NCBI RefSeq assembly: GCF_035046485.1
Contig: NC_085137.1
Coordinates: 446,528,334 to 446,592,333, forward strand
DNA length: 64,000 nt
Source of the DNA: Aedes albopictus
Taxonomy: Eukaryota > Arthropoda > Insecta > Diptera > Culicidae
Direction: 5' to 3'
The translations under genes were made by a program, and so were the position numbers. The notes below the pieces were generated by a model. The model worked only from the letters and a program-made list of their open reading frames with translations, ran no database searches and was not told where the DNA came from. The first letter of the stretch is position 1; each line of letters opens with the position of its first letter. Below, piece after piece: positions 22,270-33,578 of this stretch.

Positions 22270-22430
22270 ATAACTTCGAATTGGCTGATGACGTTGTTCT
22301 CCTAGCTCAACGGTGCTCTTATATGCAAAGCAAGCTCGATGACCTTGCCAATCGCTTCTCGGCGGCAGGTGTCACCATCAACGCCAACAAGACAAATCGT
22401 TGGATGTAAACTCGGTTAACCCTTCTAAAT
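22270..22430 (+). pseudogene. LINE reverse transcriptase fragment (ADD motif)
   Basis: The translation includes FELADDVVLLAQ, SKLDDLANRFSAAG and VTINANKT. This is the catalytic-motif region and downstream helix of a non-LTR reverse transcriptase; the family residue before ADD is here Leu. Only about 45 residues survive, cut on the left by the MITE at 22115-22266 and lost on the right. It is a different LINE family from the ones at 2-1789 and 9655-13280. Confidence 0.8.
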
Positions 22431-23350
22431 TCACAGAAATTCGGGAGCGAAAGTGAGAATCTTCTCAGCAAATCTTGCACGAATTCCTTAAAAAATGCAT
22501 TCAGTGATTATTTTTTTGAAAATTTAAGGTTTCTCCAGAAATTTTTACAAGGTTTTTTTAGAAAACCTCCCATAGAAATTCTTACGAAGATTCTTTAGAA
22601 ATTCTTTCAATTTCCCTGGAGATTCCATCAAAAATTCCCAGGAAGTTTTCTCCATAAATTTGTCTAAGGACTCCGAATCCGAAAGAATCTTATAGAGATT
22701 TCTTCCAAAATTAATCCATGGATTTCTTTAGAAAATTCAGTCCTATAATCTACAAACTCCTTTGGCTATGTTTTTTTTTCAGAAATTCATAAAAGGATGT
22801 CAGATTCAGCTATTTCCTCTCCAGGATAGATCCAGGTTGATTTCCCAACAATTTGATGGCCAATTTGCTTTCAAGAGGTTTTGAGCACCGTCATAAAACC
22901 GCGATGATTCAATTTTGGATTTACGATGAAGCCCCTCGGAACAACTTGGCTTGAACATGTTACTTGGATTGTACGAGTTCCTTTTGAAAATTTACAGGAA
23001 ATTAGTTTAGAAGTTCTTCTAAATTCGTTTGAATAATTCATCGGATTTTTTAAAAAATGATTCCTTCAGAATTTCCTATATACATTTCTTTCAAAAACTC
23101 CTTAAAACAATTCAGCCAGTGGTTTAATGTTCCAGAAATTCCTTCAGGTATTTCTTCGAGGATTCCTCCAGATTCCTGCAGGCATTCATATAGAGATTCC
23201 TTCAGTTTTTCCTTCAAGTATTCCTTGATGTATTGCTCCAGAAGTTGTCCGGCATACTAGGATAATTCTGACAAATTGTCCACGAATTCTTTACGAAATT
23301 TATTCAAAAATATATTCTTCGAAATTCTACGGAAATTTCTTTGAAAATAT
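22431..23350. repeat. Degenerate GGAATTCC short repeat field, interrupted
   Basis: Units of TTCCTTCAGGAATTTCTCC type fill 22440-22790 and 22980-23350, in the opposite orientation to 21176-21960. The stretch at 22800-22970 between them is unassigned. Confidence 0.65.
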
Positions 23351-24174
23351 CTGGATCTATGTAGACGCAGACTACAGGTATTCAGTTTTTTGACGTAAAC
23401 TACGTCTTACGGGAAGTACTGGGTGTAAAATGAAAATCTAAAATTTTGCGACCGTCACGAAAAATTGATAGGTTTTGAACGCTAATAACTCAGCCGTTTC
23501 ACGACCGATTTTCAAAATTTTTGAACCGATAGATCACAAATTTATCTACGCGTTGAAATAATTATAGCTAACTATTGATTTTCAACAGCAAACTATTGAA
23601 AATTCGGGAAAAGTGAACCCATGTTTTATCCAGCCAATCACGTGCGAGCACAAGTTTGCGATTTTTCGTCGAGCACCACCCAGTATAAAAGATTACTGCT
23701 TCTTCCCATCTTCCTCCATTCTGCATCGACTCCTCGAGGGGAACGCATCGGAGGAGATCAGCCCAGTACCTCCGTTTGCATTTTCGCTGCTCAGTATACT
23801 TCCACATGCCGAACACGGTGGTTGCCGACGGTCGCGCGTCGTCGTGCCTGGCCTGATGCGATACAAGTGGAGCTGCTGACCAGACCAGAGGGGAACACAT
23901 CGTAGGAGAACAGCCATAGTCATTCCGAGCGCGGTGGTAGCTGTCGGCGGTTGTGCGTGCGTCTTCGCGTCGGAGTGCGCGGCAGCACGAGTGGATCTGA
24001 CGACCACACAGAGCTGTTTCTTCGTTTGCATGTTCGTTCAGTATTCTGTGACATGCGGAGCGCGGTGGATGTCAACGGTTGTGCGTCGTCGTGCGCGGCG
24101 TGCGGTGGTAAAATTGGAGTAGCCAGCCGGATGAGGACTTTTCATCGTCGGATGGAAATGATGTAAATTAAAAC

Positions 24175-24190
24175 AGCCCTTCTGAGGGCT
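24175..24190 (+). terminator. Histone-like 3' hairpin 1
   Basis: AGCCCT-TCTG-AGGGCT: a 6 bp stem and 4 nt loop with A-rich flanks (AAAC before, ATAAAAC after). A purine-rich AAGAGAGAA lies about 15 nt downstream. This is the geometry of a replication-dependent histone mRNA 3' end (stem-loop plus U7-binding downstream element). The loop does not match the usual TTTC or TTAC. Confidence 0.45.
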
Positions 24191-24928
24191 ATAAAACTGT
24201 CCCACAAGAGAGAACGGATAATTTTCCAGGTTACGGTTTCAAGTGAAATTACTATGAGATGGCTGTTATAAAAGGAAGGAGCAAAATCAGCAAAATTTGT
24301 ACGACTTGATTGAAAATTTGTTCAATTTCTTCAACTTAGAAAAATGGTTACTTTGATGAACAAAATGAGCATTGTTAAACGGTGTTGCCAAATTTGATTG
24401 TATAAGTTCTTTAACCGTTTAAAATGTGCAATACTTAACCATGATATTGAATTATTATTTATTAATATTAAACTTTTAATAAATCTAGTCTACCAATTTG
24501 CAAAAGTATGATTTGCATATTAAAATAAATTTGATGAACATTAATCAAACCAATATTGCAAATAAATCCTATGGCATCACTGATTCTTACCCCTCTCTCA
24601 TCGAACCAACCACGTTCGAGAGGGGAAAACGAACCGCCTTGCCGTATAAAAGCAAACTGCTTCTTCCCATTTTCTCTTATTCTTTGCCAACTCTGACGGG
24701 AACGCTTCAGCGGAGCGCTCACTTCACTTCCTTCAGTATGCTTTGGCAAGCCGATCCGATCGCGATGGTCGACGGCGGTTGCGCTCGAGTGCGTCCGCTT
24801 TCGCATCGTCACGTTTTGCACAGCATCGCCTCGAAAACCCACCATCGGAGTCAACGCCACCGTCGCCGTTCGGGATTTCGCAATCATAACTACCGAATTT
24901 CACCTTTAATAAGCAATTAAATTTAAAC

Positions 24929-24944
24929 AGCCCTTATGAGGGCT
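24929..24944 (+). terminator. Histone-like 3' hairpin 2
   Basis: AGCCCT-TATG-AGGGCT, again with AAAC before and ACAA after, and CAAGAGTTT about 20 nt downstream. It lies 284 bp after the TATA box at 24645. Confidence 0.45.
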
Positions 24945-25071
24945 ACAATTCTATATTTTCTGCAAGAGTTTATTCCGAATTAAGTGAAGACATGCAAATG
25001 CCGACATTTTAAAACCATCTACTACGCGAGTGCGGTAAAATTGCATGAAATGGGGTACTTACGCCACCACG

Positions 25072-26160
25072 GCACTGGAAATCTAAAATTTTACGACGGT
25101 CACGAAATTCTGTCAGATTTTGCACGATAATAACTCAGCCATTAATAGTATTATTTCCAAATAGTTCATATTAACCGATTGGAAATGTATGTACGTACCA
25201 TTTATGACAAATAATCAAAATTATTGATTTTCAACAGCAAACTATTGAAAATTTGGGAAAAGTAAGCCGATGTTTTAACCATCCGATTGCGTGTGAGCAC
25301 ATTTTTGCGTTTTGCCGTCCAGTTAAATTCTTCTCATCTTCCATCATTCGTTCATGACCTTTCTAGGGGATTGCATTGAAGGAGGGCTAGCCAGTTTCTC
25401 CGTTTGCGTTTTCCAATGTTCCTCCACAAGAATGAACCGAATAATTTTCTAAGGAAGACGAAGCGCCGGGTCACAAATAATGTCAAAATCGGCACAGTCT
25501 CAAAGCCGGAGTAGCGGAGTAGTGGAAATATAATTGCTTCTTGTAGCATCCATGATACACTCCACATAAATTTACAAAAGCGAGTTGATCGGAAATTTCC
25601 AATAATTTTCTTAAACTTAGAGAAATTGCAAGTTTAATGAAGAAATGAAGATTATTTCTCAACCAAATTTCAATTAGTATTATGTCTGCAAAAATCAAAA
25701 TTCTCTGTGCCCATTTTTGCCGCAAAATCTGGAAGAAAGCTACTACGATTTATAGAAATTCTTTGATAAATATTAATATATAGGCAATTCCAGTCATCAA
25801 ATTAGCAAAAGCTTAATGATTTGCATTTTTGATTGATCTGTTTGATTGCAAAGTAATCTGTATGGCATTACTGATTCTCGTCAAACTTATTCTTCTTCTA
25901 TCTATCAAACTAATTTTTCTTCTTCTTCTTCTTGTGGACGTCCTAAGACAAAGCCTCGTCGCTGTTCTGACTTGCTGCCAAAACAATGAAATTTGTTGAA
26001 CTCGCGTGCAATAATTTGACTAAATTATGGTTCGAACAGCCTTTTCAAGGGCTTTATCAATTTTCTGAAAGAGTTAATGGCAGATTTTCCGATAAAGTGA
26101 CGCTGGTCACATAAGCGTCAAAACTGCCGAATTTTGAAACCTACTAAAGTATACCAAACA
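25072..26160. repeat. Tandem unit B, more decayed
   Basis: This is the second copy of the unit at 23430-25070, with deletions and no clear TATA box. Its end carries a degenerate hairpin AGCCTTTTCAAGGGCT (26038-26053) followed by GAAAGAGTTA, so the 3' signal position is conserved even though the transcribed part has decayed. Confidence 0.55.
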
Positions 26161-26528
26161 AAATGCAACAGCATTGTGCGGAAATTAAACCGTGTCTTTT
26201 CATCTGGTCGTGTCTCTGAATCTAGCGAGTGCGATTTCTTCTTGCGCTACCATCAACGCAGTGTATAAGGGATTTCCGCCGGCTTCGCTTAGGCTTCAAA
26301 CTGTGGATAACTGACACTGAGGAAGATTACAAGTGGTAGTCGATTCGCGTATCGGTCAAAGGATAAGCAAAATAGGGCGAAATTAAAAGGTACAAAACTT
26401 ATTACACTTATTTGAAGAGGGTATTCTGCTTAGAGAGTTCGAAAAGTCGGTATATGTTCAAACTATTTTGTAATTATTTCCAATACCGGAATTCTCAAAC
26501 CCTCAGAATTTACCTTGTTTCTTATGAT

Positions 26529-26745
26529 AGGGAATCGCGCCACTTGGGCGGTGGCTTCTATTTTCGTCTGTTTCCCGCTATAACTCAGTCAAATTTAAAC
26601 CAATTGACACAATTTTTGGAATGCAGTGAGATAGGTATAGTATCTACCCGTGTACAACATTTCAAGTCAATTAGTTCAAAATTGACTGAGTTATAGTGGA
26701 AAACAGACGAATATAGAAGCCACCGCCCAAGTAGCGCGATACCCT
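26529..26745. mobile_element. Foldback MITE, 217 bp
   Basis: The left end AGGGAATCGCGCCACTTGGG and the right end (inverted: AGGGTATCGCGCTACTTGGG) pair, and the arms continue through GGTGGCTTCTAT to CTATAACTCAGTCAA near the centre. No coding capacity. The central motif links it to the MITE at 15976-16552. Confidence 0.82.
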
Positions 26746-26849
26746 TTGATTATTTTTATTGATTCAAACTATTGATTCAACCAATAACAAACTGCTTTAC
26801 GTAGTTTACGTCATGCGGATGTGTCTTGTACACGCCCCTCTAATTTTTT

Positions 26850-27480
26850 TTCTCAAAAATTCGTTCACAGATTTTTTCAAGGATTTCTTCAGGAATTTCT
26901 TTTAAATGATTAAATTTTCTTTTCTGGGACTTCCATCAAAAAATTCATGAGAAACTTCTCTCTTAAGTTTTAAAGAAATAACTCCTGGAATAACTTCAAG
27001 ACCTCCCTTGGAATTTTTTTGGATTCGTACACTGACGGTTGCTTTACTACCAAAAATCTTTGCACCTTAATGTGTAATGTCATGGTAAAATCAGAGCAGG
27101 ATACTCAAAATTTCAGCGCTCATACACTGGCACGCCCCCAGGAAATGGCTTCAATATTGCTACTAATAGAGAAATATTACTGGGTACCCCCTCCATGAAT
27201 ACTTTAAATTACTTTTTCACATTTTTTTCTAATTTATCGTGGAACGGTCATTCATGCAGGAATTGCTCTTATGAATTCAGTAAGGTTACATCTGAAGATA
27301 ATTTTAGCATACAATCCTTCCCATGCTTTTCTTTAAAATATTTTCCACGATTACCTCCACAGATTTCTTTAAAAATTCTTCCATGATTTATCATTTTTTC
27401 CGGAATTTTTATAGAAAGAAGATTCTTGGAGGATTTCCTAGAATGATTTAAATTCCTCCAGGTATCCCTTTAAAATGCAA
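26850..27480. repeat. Degenerate GGAATTCC short repeat field
   Basis: Loose units of TTCCTTCAGGAATTTC type at 26860-27010 and 27280-27480, with unassigned sequence between them. The LTR element at 27493 is inserted in this field, and the same repeat resumes at 29691. Confidence 0.6.
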
Positions 27481-27492
27481 TCTTACCCATGT

Positions 27493-27827
27493 TGTTAGGG
27501 GGCGCAACTTTCTCGAAAACGAAGAAACCTCTCGATAGCAGCTTACGATTACAGCAGCTTCGAGATCGAGACTGCAACGCATTTCAATTTATTTCACTGG
27601 TTCATTAGGATTATTCATGAAACTTAAATCATAGTCTCATAACTAGGTTTTTCGAGACGCGACTCTCCTAACGGTCGAAATCGGTAATTACAATCACTAG
27701 CTACATCTAATCATGCAGCGGAAAAAATCTGACTGCTTACAAATTGAATACTATTAAAAACTAAGGAGAACTCGGAACTCACTAGACTTTACACTGAAGG
27801 AAATTACACAAGCTTTAATTTCCAACA
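27493..27827 (-). repeat. 3' LTR of compact retroelement
   Basis: 335 bp, starting TGTTAGGGGG and ending TTTCCAACA on the plus strand. It matches 29352-29685 at about 99 percent. Relative to the minus-strand frame it is the 3' LTR. Confidence 0.93.
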
Positions 27828-28148
27828 TACCCCTACCCGTGTAGTTCCGATTTCTGCAGAGTATTTTTATATTCATATTAGGAATCCTTATCAATCATTT
27901 GTAGACTAACTTGTCGAAGTAAATCAATTGCCAAACTCATAATATGTGAATCCTCGCTCAATTTTCTTTGGAAATTCGATTCAATTTCTAGTATCCTAGT
28001 GTTATTCACTCCCTATCTAATTCAAACTCCCGAAAAATTTTCATCTCTGAACGCAGATTTTTAGGACAGATACATGCAAATAAAATCGATCATTCAATTT
28101 CGACGTGCATTACAATCACTTGTTGTCAATGCATCCATTGATACTTTG

Positions 28149-29441
28149 TCATTCAAGACAAACAATTGCGATATTCCTACAAAAACTACTGTTATGATGA
28201 TCGGCGTATACACTCTGAACCGTGTTTCGATCCGGCGACGTTAAAGCGATGTGACTGTTTCGCAAATCGTTAACACTAATTCCTTTGCTGGTAATAACAA
28301 TCCACGCAGAGAACCAATACTCAGCTCCACCTGGATCAAACTCCGTATCATTCTTCCTGTTTTGTGGATGTGAATAATTGTTGAACGAAGCAAAGTCCGC
28401 GGATGATTGGTCGATTGCATGTGCTATTCCAACTGCAGCATTTCTGGACGAACTACATGTCGGTGGGGCCGAAAGTGGGATAGAGAGTATTTGTTTTGGT
28501 TCTTCCTTGTAGGTATAAGTATACGAAGTGGAGCACCCTTGCGCATAGTGGTGCTGAGGGAGCTCTATCTGAGAGTAATCGTATTTCGATTTAGTTTCCG
28601 TATGAGTGACTGTTCGGGTATTGGTTTTGCAAATCACTTTTTCGACTTTCGCGAGTGAGTCGTGAGAATCTACTACATTCTCATCAGCTAATACTTTGAT
28701 CTTTGAATACAAATCCAACTGAACAACATTTGTATTTGTTGTATCCAAAATTTCGATCGGGCCTATACTACGGGAACTGTTGAACTGAGACGAACGGCGA
28801 ACTTCAGCAACTCCACCAACTTCATCATTCTGGACTACACTGGTAAAACTCGGTCTGAAGTTGGCTGCGCAGAACTGCGCTACCTGCAACGCTAGCTGTT
28901 CCGTACCATGGAAACTCTCGTCTAGTTCGCAAGTAACTATTTCCAGTTTTTCACCATCGACGACTGCTGATTTATAGTGAGATGGAATTGTTGACTGGAC
29001 CATTTGATGAGAATGGCAATGGTGATCCTGGTATATGCCATCGAACTGCACAGGCAAACTGCAGGTGAACTCAATCGAATTTTGCTTGTCCGGCATTGAA
29101 TCGTCGACTGCTTCCCGGTCACACTTGAGCACTTTCGCATACATCTTTGTTTTATAACGTACGTCGATTTGCTCTCGATGCCGTTCATACTCCTGCCGTA
29201 TCCGATGACTCTCCTCTTCATACTGTGCTATTCGAAGAAGATACTGTTCCTCCAATGTTTTAAGACGCTGTTGTAGCCTGTCCTTACGGGTATTACTTCT
29301 ACCGGATGCCCTATTCACCCTTGACTCAGGTATGATATGATTCTCGAAGTTTGTTAGGGGGCGCAACTTTCTCGAAAACGAAGAAACCTCTCGATAGCAG
29401 CTTACGATTACAGCAGCTTCGAGATCGAGACTGCAACGCAT
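28149..29441 (-). CDS. Uncharacterised 430-residue protein of compact LTR element
   Basis: This intact frame starts inside the 5' LTR (Met at 29441) and runs through most of the internal region. Residues about 45-105 (RKDRLQQRLKTLEEQ onward) are strongly charged and heptad-like, so probably a coiled coil. The rest is rich in Ser, Thr, Asn and His, has few Cys, and shows no zinc knuckle, protease, RT or membrane segment. A coiled coil just after the 5' LTR recalls the N-terminus of BEL/Pao Gag proteins, so a reduced Gag is my best guess; a captured host sequence is the alternative. A start within the LTR is unusual; Met residues further in (residue 100 region) could serve instead. The lack of any stop in a young element suggests it is translated or was until recently. 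Confidence 0.65.
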   Translation of the reverse strand: MRCSLDLEAAVIVSCYREVSSFSRKLRPLTNFENHIIPESRVNRASGRSNTRKDRLQQRLKTLEEQYLLRIAQYEEESHRIRQEYERHREQIDVRYKTKMYAKVLKCDREAVDDSMPDKQNSIEFTCSLPVQFDGIYQDHHCHSHQMVQSTIPSHYKSAVVDGEKLEIVTCELDESFHGTEQLALQVAQFCAANFRPSFTSVVQNDEVGGVAEVRRSSQFNSSRSIGPIEILDTTNTNVVQLDLYSKIKVLADENVVDSHDSLAKVEKVICKTNTRTVTHTETKSKYDYSQIELPQHHYAQGCSTSYTYTYKEEPKQILSIPLSAPPTCSSSRNAAVGIAHAIDQSSADFASFNNYSHPQNRKNDTEFDPGGAEYWFSAWIVITSKGISVNDLRNSHIALTSPDRNTVQSVYADHHNSSFCRNIAIVCLE

Positions 29442-29685
29442 TTCAATTTATTTCACTGGTTCATTAGGATTATTCATGAAACTTAAATCATAGTCTCATA
29501 ACTAGGTTTTTCGAGACGCGACTCTCCTAACGGTCGAAATCGGTAATTACAATCACAAGCTACATCTGATCATGCAGCGGAAAAAATCTGACTGCTTACA
29601 AATTGAATACTATAAAAACTAAGGAGAACTCGGAACTCACTAGACTTTACACTGAAGGAAATTACACAAGCTTTAATTTCCAACA
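29352..29685 (-). repeat. 5' LTR of compact retroelement
   Basis: 334 bp, nearly identical to 27493-27827. On the minus strand it would carry the promoter and also the first codons of the internal frame. No standard tRNA primer-binding site (TGG...) is evident directly after it. Confidence 0.93.
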
Positions 29686-29690
29686 CATGT

Positions 29691-31480
29691 ACTTTTTCAA
29701 AAATTTCTCCAAGTATCCTTCCACATTTTTTTAGGAACTCCTCCATAAATATTTCTTTAGTCTTTTTCAGGACGATCTGAAGAAATTTCTCAAAAAAGTA
29801 ATCTTAAAACTAGTCCGCGGGTTGCATTGAAAAAATCCTCCTAGGATTCCTTCAGTGATTCTTTAGAAAATTACTTCAAGGTTTGCTACAGAAGTCTGTG
29901 CGTGTATTTCTTCCAACATTTCTGAGGGTATTCCTCTAGGAATATTTTTTAAGAATTTCCTTTACGAGTTCAATTGGACTTTTCCCGGAATCCTTTTAGA
30001 GCATTTCTAATTTATTGTGGTATTCTACTAGGAATTTATCCAAAATTTCTACAAAACATGTAGTTTCAGTGGATTTTTTTTATAGAAATTCGGAGAGGTT
30101 TTCAACAATTCCTCTAGGGATTTCCATTAGATATTTAGAATTTCAGAGTATTTTTTTTGGTATTTCTTTAGAGGTTACTTCGACTGTTATTTCACTTATA
30201 TTGAGATTCTATCAGGAATTTTATTTGGCAATTCTTCAAAAAAATCCATAATAGATTCTTTTGGAAGTCCCTCAAGCGCTTCTTAAAAAATTGGCAATTT
30301 TCAAGAAATTTTTCAAGATTTTTTTATTAATATTTACAGAAAGCTCTTCAGATAGAAATTCTTTATAGAACAATCTTTTCAGTAATTTGTTAAGCATTTT
30401 TTCCTTGGTATTATTTCCAGAGTTCTTTCAGAAGTTTCCTATGATTGTTTGTAGAAATTAGGAGGTATTTTAAGCTTCAATCATCTTGAAATTCTATCAG
30501 AGATAACTCCAAAAATAGTTTTTAAAGTTTTTTGGCCATGAACCTTACTTGAAATTGTTCTGGGAATCTGAATGCATCAACATGTTTGAAGGATTTTTTC
30601 CAGGATTATTTCGAGTTTTGTTACAGCAATATTTCTGTTATTTTAGAAAAAAAAACTCCGGAAAAGCTCCGGAAAAGCTATCTAAAACAATTCCTGCAGA
30701 AATCCCTGATGGAATCTCAAGAGATATTTCTAAATTGAATTGTTGTAGGAGTTTGTGTTGGAATCTCTGTTGGAATTAAAAAAAAAATCTCGGAGAAACC
30801 TCCGCAGGAATAAAAAAAGTTTAGATATATTTCTGAAAAAATATACCATGGAGGAACTTTTGGGGAAATCTCTGGACATTTGAAGGAATCCGAATTTCTG
30901 AAGAAAGCTCCAGTTGCAACCCTGTATATATCCCATAAGCAAGAAATCTGGAAAGAATTTCTAGATAAATATATCCCTAGGATAAATATATAAATATATC
31001 CTAGGGAAATTCTTAAAAGAATCCCAGGATGGATTTCTGCAGAATTTCCTGGTAAGAACGTTGGCGGAATTTTTGGAAAACCTATTGAAGAGTTTTTAAG
31101 AAAAATCCTAAAGAACTACTAAATTTTCAAAAAAAAACGGAGTAATTCCTAAATCCCTAGAAAATTTTGAAAAAAATCTAAATGAAATTATGAGTTTTCT
31201 GGAAGAATCCCTGGAAGAGTTCCTGAAGGAAAGTGAAGTGAAATCTCCGAAGGAATTCCTGGCAAAAATTTTTTCAAGCAAAAGTTTTTCGCCGGAGAAA
31301 TTCCTTAAATAAATACCTGGAGATGTTTCTACTGGAACTCATGGAGGAATCTCTAAAGATATAAATGAATAGTTTTCTTAATAAATCCTTCGGTAATTTC
31401 TGTAGGAATCAAAAAGGAATTCTGAATAAATTTTTGCAAGATTTTTTTGAAGTAATCCATGATAAATTTTCCTGAATATT
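29691..31480. repeat. Degenerate GGAATTCC short repeat field
   Basis: Irregular short repeats, first in the TTCCTTCAGGAATTTC orientation (to about 30530) and then mainly in the GGAATTTCTGAAGGAATCC orientation. The change of orientation near 30600 suggests an inversion or two separate arrays. It contains many frames, none gene-like. Confidence 0.7.
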
Positions 31481-31844
31481 GTTTTGAGAAATTTCAGAGG
31501 AATGGCCAGGTGGGACGACACAATAAAACCAATTGCCAATGTTTGTTTTCCTCACAAGAAAACATGGAGTGTTCAACAATTGGCGTCTCGTGAGTGTCGT
31601 GTTTGTTCTTACTTTAGCTCTAAAAATCTATTGATTGTATTTGTTGGTCAATCCTCGATTATAATTTTGAAGAAATCCCGGGACGAATTTCTGAACGAAT
31701 CCCTGAAATATTTCTTTTATTTGAAGGAATTTCTGAAGAAAGACTCGAAGGAAGTTTCCATTCTTTTTATGAAAATTAAAAAGAGGCGCAGGTATTTTTT
31801 TAGATTTATGTGTGTGTAAGCAGTTCCGAAAAATAGATAACATG

Positions 31845-32300
31845 AGTAATTACTAGACTGGGTCAACAAAGTCGATTTTTCGGAACAAAGCTTTTTCGAT
31901 TTCTTTTAGCGTCCAAAAGCAACTATGCAAAATTTGGGAGCGATTGGTTGCTTCCCCGCATTCTACATTGCGATTGAAATTTGTATGGAGTTTAGTATGA
32001 GAAAACGTGCTTTTTGCATTTTTCTCATAAATTGAAATGTTTCGTCTAAAACGATCTAACTAATGATGCTGAAGTATAGCCTAGGATATGCCGAAAAACT
32101 TTGGCGAAGACCGCAAAGTGATCCGAGACTTGTAAAAAAAGTTCTAACGTACAGATTGCCTAGTGGTGCGTAACTTTTAACACGTAAATGAATAACATCA
32201 ATAATAAAATCTCAATGTTTGGCCTTAGTTAGCAGGCGAATAACTTTTTCACAAGCGTCGGATTACTTCCAATGAGAATCACTTTTCTATCACACATCAA
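31845..32300. repeat. Imperfect foldback fragment
   Basis: Segments at 32105-32150 and 32235-32285 pair imperfectly (AGTGATCCGAGACTTGTAAA against the inverted TTTCACAAGCGTCGGATTAC). The phrase GAAGACCGCAAA is shared with the hAT foldback at 17457-18250, so this may be a decayed relative. Confidence 0.4.
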
Positions 32301-32429
32301 AGCGCGATAATAAAAACCTATATGTAGGTTATGTTTCCTAGATATGTAAGAGTGCATATACTGGGAGTTTGAGTTTTTCATATCTGAAGAGTAGATTACT
32401 CACTGAGTTATCATCACTGAGACATCAGA

Positions 32430-32960
32430 AATATCTTCCAGGATGTCCCAAGAGGTTCTTGCAGAATTTATTCAGATATTTCTTCAGGAGCTTCCAGAAG
32501 TTCTTCCAGAAATCGCACAAACATCACATTACTTAAGGGTTGTCTCAAGAAACCCCTCAAAGACCTCCGGAGGAAACTCCTAGAAGAAGTTTTAGAAAAT
32601 TCTGGACAAAAGTTTATAAAGTTGTCTTGTGAAAAATTTTTGGATAATTACTCAGGAATAATACCTAAGAGAATAGTTGTAAAAACATCCTAAAATACTC
32701 CTCTCAAAAAAAAAAAGAAAAAAGAAAAAAAATGAGAAACTTATAGTGGAACTTTGAAAGTAATTCCAAGGAAAAAAAGGCTCGAGAAATCTTTACAGGT
32801 ATTCTAGCTAAAATTCCTGGTAAAAAGAAAATTCTGATGGAATCTCATAAAAATTACTTTAGAAATTTCAGACAAAGGTACTGGTGTGATTCTTGATGAA
32901 ATCCGTCAATAAATTTTTAAAGTTTCCCTGAAGTTCTTATGTATATGCTACATTTTTGCA
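32430..32960. repeat. Degenerate GGAATTCC short repeat field
   Basis: Short irregular units of CTTCCAGAAGTTCTTCCAGAAATC and CCTAGAAGAAGTTTTAGAAAATTCTGG type, with an A-rich tract at 32705-32740. It may lie inside the long first intron of the minus-strand gene at 33579-34520. Confidence 0.55.
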
Positions 32961-33578
32961 GAAATGTCACATTAATTTGATACATATCTACTTTATCCAT
33001 TAGTAATACGTTAGAATGTCTAAAGAAATACACAACAAGTCACTCAAACTATCATAAGTAATAATAGTTCATTAAGCGGTTATCACTCAGACTAAACTCC
33101 GTTACGATGCAATGGTTATACTGTCCTCATAATAGTTTTGCAATCCGGATTCCTATTCGTAACACTTCCCAAGATTCACCAACAATCAGTTCACCGTTAA
33201 AACCATTACCAAAAATATCGCCGTAAATTTGCAGAACAATAAATCAATAAACTGGTCAACTGGTTTTGTTCGCCCATTCCCGAAAGATGTCGAACAGTTT
33301 AACAGGCCATTCTCACGGAACCGAACAGCAGTCATAAATATCCCGACACACTGATGAAAAGATGCTGACGCTGATGGTCCCCATCCTCTGAAACGTATTA
33401 TGCAAATTCGGAAGCGGGTGCTCTTGTTTGTCGGTTGGTCCCACTGTTCCCGCGCACATATTCGCGCCGAAATTATGCAAAAATTTGACTTGATTTACTT
33501 TCCCAAATCTCCCATCCAGCACAGTCCCGCATCGCATCTTTCGCACACACACTTCAAACCGGGCTTCCCGAAACGCAC

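Larger units (their letters stand above)
23430..25070. repeat. Tandem unit A with TATA boxes and histone-like hairpins
   Basis: This is the first of two diverged tandem units; unit B is at 25072-26160. Shared anchors include the CTAAAATTTT start (23438 and 25081), TTGATTTTCAACAGCAAACT (23576 and 25226), and GGCATCACTGATTCT/GGCATTACTGATTCT (24572 and 25864). Unit A has two halves. Each has a TATAAAA box (23684 and 24645), a shared ACTGCTTCTTCCCA just after it, and a hairpin at the far end (24175 and 24929). No histone or other known protein is encoded between them. It may be a decayed gene family or non-coding transcripts. Confidence 0.55.
27493..29685 (-). mobile_element. Compact LTR retroelement, complete
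   Basis: The element has two LTRs in direct orientation, TG...CA ends on each, and exact 5 bp target duplications CATGT (27488-27492 and 29686-29690). The LTRs differ by only two substitutions and one 1-base gap over about 335 bp, so insertion was recent. On the minus strand, a purine-rich GGGTAGGGGT precedes the 3' LTR, as a polypurine tract should. The internal region is only 1524 bp and holds a single large frame, with no protease, RT, RNase H or integrase. It must be mobilised by another element. A 5 bp duplication and TGTTGG start fit Copia, Ty3 or BEL; I cannot choose. Confidence 0.9.

Noticed and set aside
24498..24920. 140-codon frame between TATA box and hairpin as a histone
   Set aside because: The translation has no similarity to any core or linker histone that I know.
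28407..28658. Plus-strand frame opposite the LTR-element frame
   Set aside because: Antisense shadow of the 430-codon frame.
27493..29685. Segmental duplication flanking a host gene
   Set aside because: TG...CA ends, 5 bp target duplication and a polypurine tract fit LTR retrotransposition instead.
33313..33576. Continuation of the signal-peptide frame beyond 33579
   Set aside because: It follows a good splice donor and shows no domain, so it is more likely intron.
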